In this document: positions 63,800 through 64,000 of the stretch, in pieces | How the letters are laid out: every line of letters begins with the position of its first letter | How positions within the stretch are numbered: the stretch's first letter is position 1 | From: Sitta carolinensis | Taxonomy: Eukaryota > Chordata > Aves > Passeriformes > Sittidae | Assembly: GCA_032173965.1 (NCBI GenBank) | Contig: JAVUNC010000006.1 | Span: 39,403,870-39,467,869, forward strand | DNA: 64,000 bases | Direction: 5' to 3' | Notes under the pieces: model-generated | Told to the model about the DNA's origin: nothing | The model's database searches: none | Seen by the model: only the letters and a program-made list of their open reading frames with translations | Made by a program: the position numbers and the translations under genes

Positions 63800-64000
63800 G
63801 GAGTGTAGTGACAGAATGAAAGATAACAGTTTTAAGTTAAAAGAGGGTAGATTCAGATTAAAAATTAGAAGGAAATTCTTTAATTATTTACCCTAAGGGT
63901 GGTGGGGTTGCCCAGAGAATCTGTGGATGCTCCATCCCTGGAGGTGTTCAAGGCCAGGCTGGATGGAGCGCTGAGTAACCTGGTGTAGTGACAGATGTCC
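63800..64000 (+). mobile_element. CR1 LINE 3' fragment running off the window
   Basis: The order 'gataacagttttaagttaaa', 'gtagattcagattaaaaatt', 'aagggtggtggggttgccca', 'tctgtggatgctccatccct' and 'caaggccaggctggatggag' matches the same CR1 3' region as the copy at 8846-9127. It lies inside the AHSA1 gene on the opposite strand to the gene. The 3' end is cut by the window. Confidence 0.85.

Overview
The window is vertebrate nuclear DNA, almost certainly from a bird. Coding sequence sits in short exons with GT/AG borders. The dispersed repeats are CR1-type LINE fragments, including both 3' tails and reverse-transcriptase-region pieces. A CpG island marks one promoter. The gene order SPTLC2 (+), ISM2 (+), AHSA1 (-) is the block known from human 14q24.3, and in birds it is expected on the chromosome-5 equivalent. 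I cannot name the species from sequence alone.

Layout: positions 1-19158 are a long intron of SPTLC2, with CR1 pieces and no exon I could recognise. The last three SPTLC2 coding exons are at 19159-19294, 20942-21070 and 26055-26174. A long candidate 3' UTR follows, to about 31860. A CpG island at about 32870-34440 covers the ISM2 promoter and first coding exon (34012-34152). ISM2 intron 1 is about 13.9 kb (34153-48065). The remaining five ISM2 exons lie between 48066 and 51710, and a candidate 3' UTR runs to about 54560. Then comes about 4.4 kb between two convergent genes. Finally the last six exons of AHSA1 lie on the minus strand (63542 down to 59209); its 5' exons lie beyond the right edge.

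The three genes do not form a pathway. SPTLC2 encodes a catalytic subunit of serine palmitoyltransferase (first step of sphingolipid synthesis, ER membrane). ISM2 encodes a secreted isthmin with TSP1 and AMOP domains. AHSA1 encodes a cytosolic co-chaperone that stimulates Hsp90 ATPase activity. Their proximity is conserved synteny, not an operon.

Points most worth a second look: (1) the middle SPTLC2 exon is one base short in a C run, breaking the frame and the splice phase; (2) a (TA)28 tract ends in a TATA-box-like sequence 55 bp before the ISM2 start codon; (3) two perfect hairpin-forming inverted repeats (15 and 17 bp arms) lie within 520 bp in ISM2 intron 1, one with a CACGTG E-box in each arm; (4) an unrecognised, protein-like reading frame lies on the minus strand at 58274-58628, just downstream of AHSA1. 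I found no clear new biological system.
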